Source: Thuidium tamariscinum (taxonomy: Eukaryota > Streptophyta > Bryopsida > Hypnales > Thuidiaceae). Taken from it: 64,000 nt of DNA. This document shows positions 60,090 through 64,000 of this stretch, one piece after another (the first letter of the stretch is position 1; every line of letters begins with the position of its first letter). The stretch is from NCBI GenBank assembly GCA_947034885.2, contig OX344751.2, positions 46,467,082-46,531,081 of the forward strand, read 5' to 3'. Below the pieces are notes generated by a model. That model was not told where the DNA came from. It was given only the letters and a program-made list of their open reading frames with translations, and did no database searches. The translations under genes and the position numbers were made by a program.

Positions 60090-62140
60090 AGAAGGGCTCT
60101 CGTGAAAATTACAAATAGGGGGAAGTAGTACTTAAAATCAAACAATGTTATTAATTTCAAAATCAAACAAATTAATGCAAATCCACAGTCCTCTCCAAAC
60201 ATGGCATGTACCAGTCACTCTCTCTCTCGGGCAACACTGTGCGAAGATTTGGCGAGTGGCGAGCTAGGATGCTGACACTGTGAACAATGTTTTGTTTTTT
60301 CATTCATTCTGGGCAGGTCCTGAAAGCAGTAGATGTAGTAAACAACTGTGATTTTCACATCTGTATAAATGGATGAAACGTGAAAAATGTGGATGTCACT
60401 TAAATTACTCATCCAAAAGAGCGCACAATCATTTCAAAAATAACGATATTGCCCTTAGAATATGTAGCAAATTAGCAATTTCATCCACTAAAAATGGAGG
60501 CCTCGCATTCCCACCAAACAATTTTGTGGACATCGCATTTGAGCAGAATATCGCTTAAAAGAATTCTGCTGCCTATGAACCAAAATTTGATCCTGGTCCA
60601 GTTGATTCAATGTTCATTGCAGAAGGAGGAAGAAGCTAGATCTTAGTTTCTGGGTTGAAGTGGTTTCCTTCTATTGCAAGTTACTTTGCGTCTTTGAGAC
60701 GCATTTCCTACATTCGCGGTGATCCCAAATGTGAGTCGTCATTGAATTCTGAACCTCTACCAAGCAAGCAATTGCAAGTCCAGTGTTGACACCACCAAAT
60801 CCGTTGACATAACTTACGGCAACAATGGAGGATATGCATGATCAGTCTGGTGGCGTGGACTCAGTAGTAAATTAGTAAACAACTTTTAATCGACTCGCTG
60901 TTGGAGAGAAATGGTCCAGATCTCTTTCTCGAAAAGTTGATATCTCCCGGTTTTGACGTCGGTCTTCATCGGCAATTCAGGGAAGCGTGATCAGGACGGA
61001 CCCGAGCCCCAAGCATGCCCCAGGCATGTTCTCCTCCGTTGGTAGGAATATTCTCTTTTCAGATACTTTGCACCCTCCACTCCTCGATCAGTCATCCGTC
61101 CCGCATGTGAGGATCTGCGGAGGAGCCAGGATGGGAACTCGGGGCTCCCGGAGTGGGAGCGGAAGTACGGAGCCCAAGGATGACGGTGCGGAGTGAGGAC
61201 GTGGGAATCCGTCCGAGAACGGGACCTGAACTGGTCCAAAAGACTGCCTGTCTAGGGGATGAGCCGAGGAGCCCCTGAGTCAGCGGGAAGGGGAGATGGG
61301 TCGGTGAGGGGTGGACCGAAGAACTGCAGGGCCGCTTCCGTCGGTACCCGTAGCATCCGAGGGTCGGTCGCGCTCCGTCCGGCTGAAGTGCTGCCTGCTG
61401 ATGACTGCTCCCTGCTCGCCTGGCGGAACAATTGAACCAGGAAGTCAGTCCGCGGAGTGGGTGGTTGGTTGATAACTTCAATTACGCGATAAGTTCGAGT
61501 CTGGCTGTGGCGCTGCTTGTTCCTCTTTTTCCCTGCACTGCAATGAATCCTTTTCCAGTGGCACCCAAAAAAGAATAAACAAATCGATCATTTATGTGAT
61601 CTGATTTCCGAATGATATATACGAGAATACCTTGCATCGAAAGCGCGCGCTCGTATTAGTTCAGTTCGATCATGACTGTCAGCGCTGGGATTGGATCATG
61701 GTTTCCGACTTTCCGTCCACGTAAGAAGTTCCTTCACTCGTTCCCCTACATTGGACTGGATAACTATTTGTGCAAAACGTGGGGTGGGTGAAAGAACTGA
61801 GTGATGAGGCAATTCCTCCTTCCAGGGGAGACGGACGAAGCCCCCGAGTACAGTACTGTCAAGTCTGTACGGTCAACACTCAACAGTGGGTAATATCTCT
61901 GTGGGAGTGTGGGGCTCTGGAATGTAATAAGAGAACCGAGGTAAAAGTTAGTGCTCTTGCAGCCAGATGCAATGAACACGGTCGTCTTCGGGGTAACGGT
62001 CAAGCCAATACTGGACCACGTTCAGTGTTGCGGGAACATTCCAAAATCGGAGACCTGAATCTCCGTTTAATCTGCAAAGTCCTTGTGTCCCTAGGAGGAA
62101 CAAAATGGAGTTGGGGCACATGCCGAAGGAAAAAAAATTG
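60090..62140. other. Unrecognised mixed region with a GC-balanced segment
   Basis: Base composition becomes balanced at about 60600 and clearly GC-rich over 60950-61500, as in the promoter or leader regions of the genes in this window. Open frames on both strands (60987-61196, 60991-61239, 61092-61481, 61770-62141) overlap each other and match nothing I recognise. It may hold the 5' part of a gene, a non-coding transcript or a pseudogene. I cannot decide. Confidence 0.35.
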
Positions 62141-62478
62141 AAATTGGATAGTAAAAATAAACTTGTTTACCTCCTCAAGAATATCATTTTCATTTCAATT
62201 AGCGCTCAAATGACAAATTTTATTAAAATAGCAGTGTTCCATATGCCATTTTTTCACGATTCTAAACACTAACATCTAGGACACAAATGGATCTCAAAGA
62301 TCTATGATAGATTTAGATTTCAAACTACGTGGTCTAAACCATCTTGGATAGATATAGATTTTAGACATCTAGGGCTATTGTAGATTTCAAAAATCTAATT
62401 GATTTAGTTTTCAAACTACCCGGTCCAAACTATAGAAAGTGTCAAAGTAAAGGAATGTTGCCAATTTAATGAACTAAT

Positions 62479-63201
62479 GGGTCGTTGCAAGAAACACTTA
62501 CCAATTTTGTCTCAAAATGGCTCAAAAACAGTGAGTCTTGTGAGTCCTGTGACCCTTTGAAATTAAAAAAAATTTAATTGAAAAAAATATGGATAATTTG
62601 AAGAGCAATGAGAATATTATGTCTCTTGAAATTCAGACCTAAGAAATTTTTCTCTAAATGTTATAGACAATGGAAAATACAATGAAAATAGCTCTTTTTT
62701 CACTAATTTGGTAAAAATAGTAAAAAAATTCAAAAAATGAAAATGAATTTTTTTTCTCCAAGTAAAGGTCTTTCTTTTCTAACAAATTTCATCTTTGGAA
62801 AAAATAAATTTTATTCTCCACACTTACGCAAAGTCAGCCACTTTGACGACATGTGGAGGTTGAATAGTATAGTATTTTCAAAAAATCTCTTTGGGGTCTT
62901 GTGTAACTTTAGGTGAGGTCCTCGCATGCCAATTTTCAGCTCAAAATTTGCATTTTTGGGTCAAAAATAGGACTAAAAAACCCCAAAATGGCCAAAGTAG
63001 ACATCCAATTGGGGGCAGTTTTAAAATAGTAAACTAATTTTGAAAAAATTCAAAAATTACACAAAATGTAAAACTTTTGTAGGCACCTTCATTTCAAGTT
63101 TCAAGTCAAATGAACAAAAGATGCAAAAGTTATGAGCAAAAAGCTACCTCCTAAAGGTCAAGGGGACAAAAAAAAACGACAAGTGTTCCTTGCAATCACC
63201 C
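62479..63201. mobile_element. MITE-like element with 24-bp inverted termini (723 bp)
   Basis: The left end GGGTCGTTGCAAGAAACAC is matched by the complement of the right end, GGGTGATTGCAAGGAACAC. TAAT flanks both sides (62475-62478 and 63202-63205), possibly a short target duplication. There is no coding capacity. The superfamily is uncertain. Confidence 0.65.
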
Positions 63202-63238
63202 TAATTCACTATTCAAGAGCAAAAGTTATACACTAACA

Positions 63239-63840
63239 AAATCATTGCAAGAAACACTTACCTATCTCAATGAGTCTTGTGACTTTTGGAATAATTTTTT
63301 TTTAAAAATAAAATGAAATATAGATATTTTGGAGAGAAATGAGAATATTGTGTCTTTTAAAATCTAAACCTAAGAAAATTTAACTCTAAAATTTATACAC
63401 AAAAAAAAGCACAATGAAAAATACAATGAAAATAGACACTTTGATGTTTGTTTGTTTTTAAATTGTAAAAAAAATTTAATTTAAAAAAAAACTTTTTTCC
63501 TAATTTAAAGATGCTCTTCAATCACTTTCATCTTTGGGAAAAATTAATTGTGTTCTCCACACTTATTCAAAGGTAGTGCACTTTGAGTACATGTAGAAGT
63601 TAGAGAGTTTACTATTTTAGAAAATCTCTTTGTGGACTTGTGTAATTCTAGTGGAAGTCCTTATAAGACAATTTTGAGCTTTAAATTTTCATTTTTGGGC
63701 CAAAAATAGGACTTATAATCTTCAAAATGACCATGGTTGATATATAGTCGGAATGTGTTTTAAAATATAAAAATAATTTTTTTCAAATTAAGAAAATTAC
63801 ATAATCTTTAAAAGTATTATATATACCTTAATTTCAAGTT
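63239..63840 (+). repeat. Second, diverged copy of the 62479-63201 element
   Basis: Starting with 'atcattgcaagaaacactta' at about 63241, the sequence follows the 62479 element in order: 'gcaatgagaatatt', 'acaatgaaaatag', 'gttctccacactta' and 'atttcaagttt' equivalents. It diverges after about 63840. The two copies lie head to tail about 40 bp apart. Confidence 0.75.
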
Positions 63841-64000
63841 TCGCTAGAGGATTTTTGGACCCAAGAAATGCCCTCTAATTTTGATATCACTATAAGAATA
63901 ATGGTTATATTCAAAGTATACTTCTTAAATCAGAAGAGGTGCGTGAAGTGGTTTTGTCAAGTAGTCTCCGGGGGATCACTCCTTATAATCTAACCCTTAA
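63841..64000. other. Right edge of window, nothing recognised
   Basis: AT-rich sequence ending in 'ctaacccttaa', which could be another TTAA-type terminus but is cut by the window edge. Confidence 0.3.

Noticed and set aside
1-64000. CRISPR arrays, bacterial operons, rRNA or organellar insertions
   Set aside because: No regularly spaced repeats, no bacterial gene organisation, and no recognisable rRNA, plastid or mitochondrial genes were seen.

Overview
The window reads as nuclear DNA of a plant. Three genes carry GT-AG introns, coding stretches are near-balanced in base composition, and they sit in very AT-rich, repeat-filled intergenic DNA. The AP-3 delta subunit and the predicted plastid-targeted SMUBP-2-like helicase both look like plant orthologues. 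An intact-looking gene for the motile-cilium protein DRC4/GAS8 implies flagellated cells. I therefore infer a seed-free land plant (moss, liverwort, lycophyte or fern) or a streptophyte alga. I cannot name the species.

Layout. 1802-6339 (-): nine exons of DRC4/GAS8, with the 3' end beyond the left edge. 6340-14640: AT-rich DNA with non-autonomous transposons, including two hAT-like elements with 8-bp target duplications (10463-11905 and 12390-12686). 15559-18569 (+): two-exon AP-3 complex delta subunit. 19794-28190: tandem, inverted and dispersed repeats plus a piggyBac-type non-autonomous element (25358-26338). 28198-35683: a 7.5-kb piggyBac-like element bounded by TTAA. It holds a broken multi-exon transposase gene (29746-34644, -) whose exon chain predicts an unusually long N-terminal extension. 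35688-42163: AT-rich DNA with more TTAA-bounded elements. 43339-50006 (+): ten-exon SF1 helicase. 52666-53666 (-): two-exon Gly/Tyr/Asp-rich repeat protein of unknown function. 53806-64000: AT-rich repeats, small transposons and one unrecognised GC-balanced segment (60950-62140).

The host genes are unrelated housekeeping or cell-type genes (axoneme regulation, vesicle coat, nucleic-acid helicase, possible stress protein) and do not form a functional cluster. The unifying theme is mobile DNA. The piggyBac-like transposase gene lies inside an element whose ends (TTAA + CCCnTAAAGG) resemble those of several non-autonomous elements in the same window: 511-1432, 25358-26338, 38574-39545, 41939-42159, 43847-44047 and 58516-59172. 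This looks like one parent element with a deletion-derivative or MITE family. Exon coordinates were derived by reading splice sites and checking that phases join. No alignment or expression data were available.
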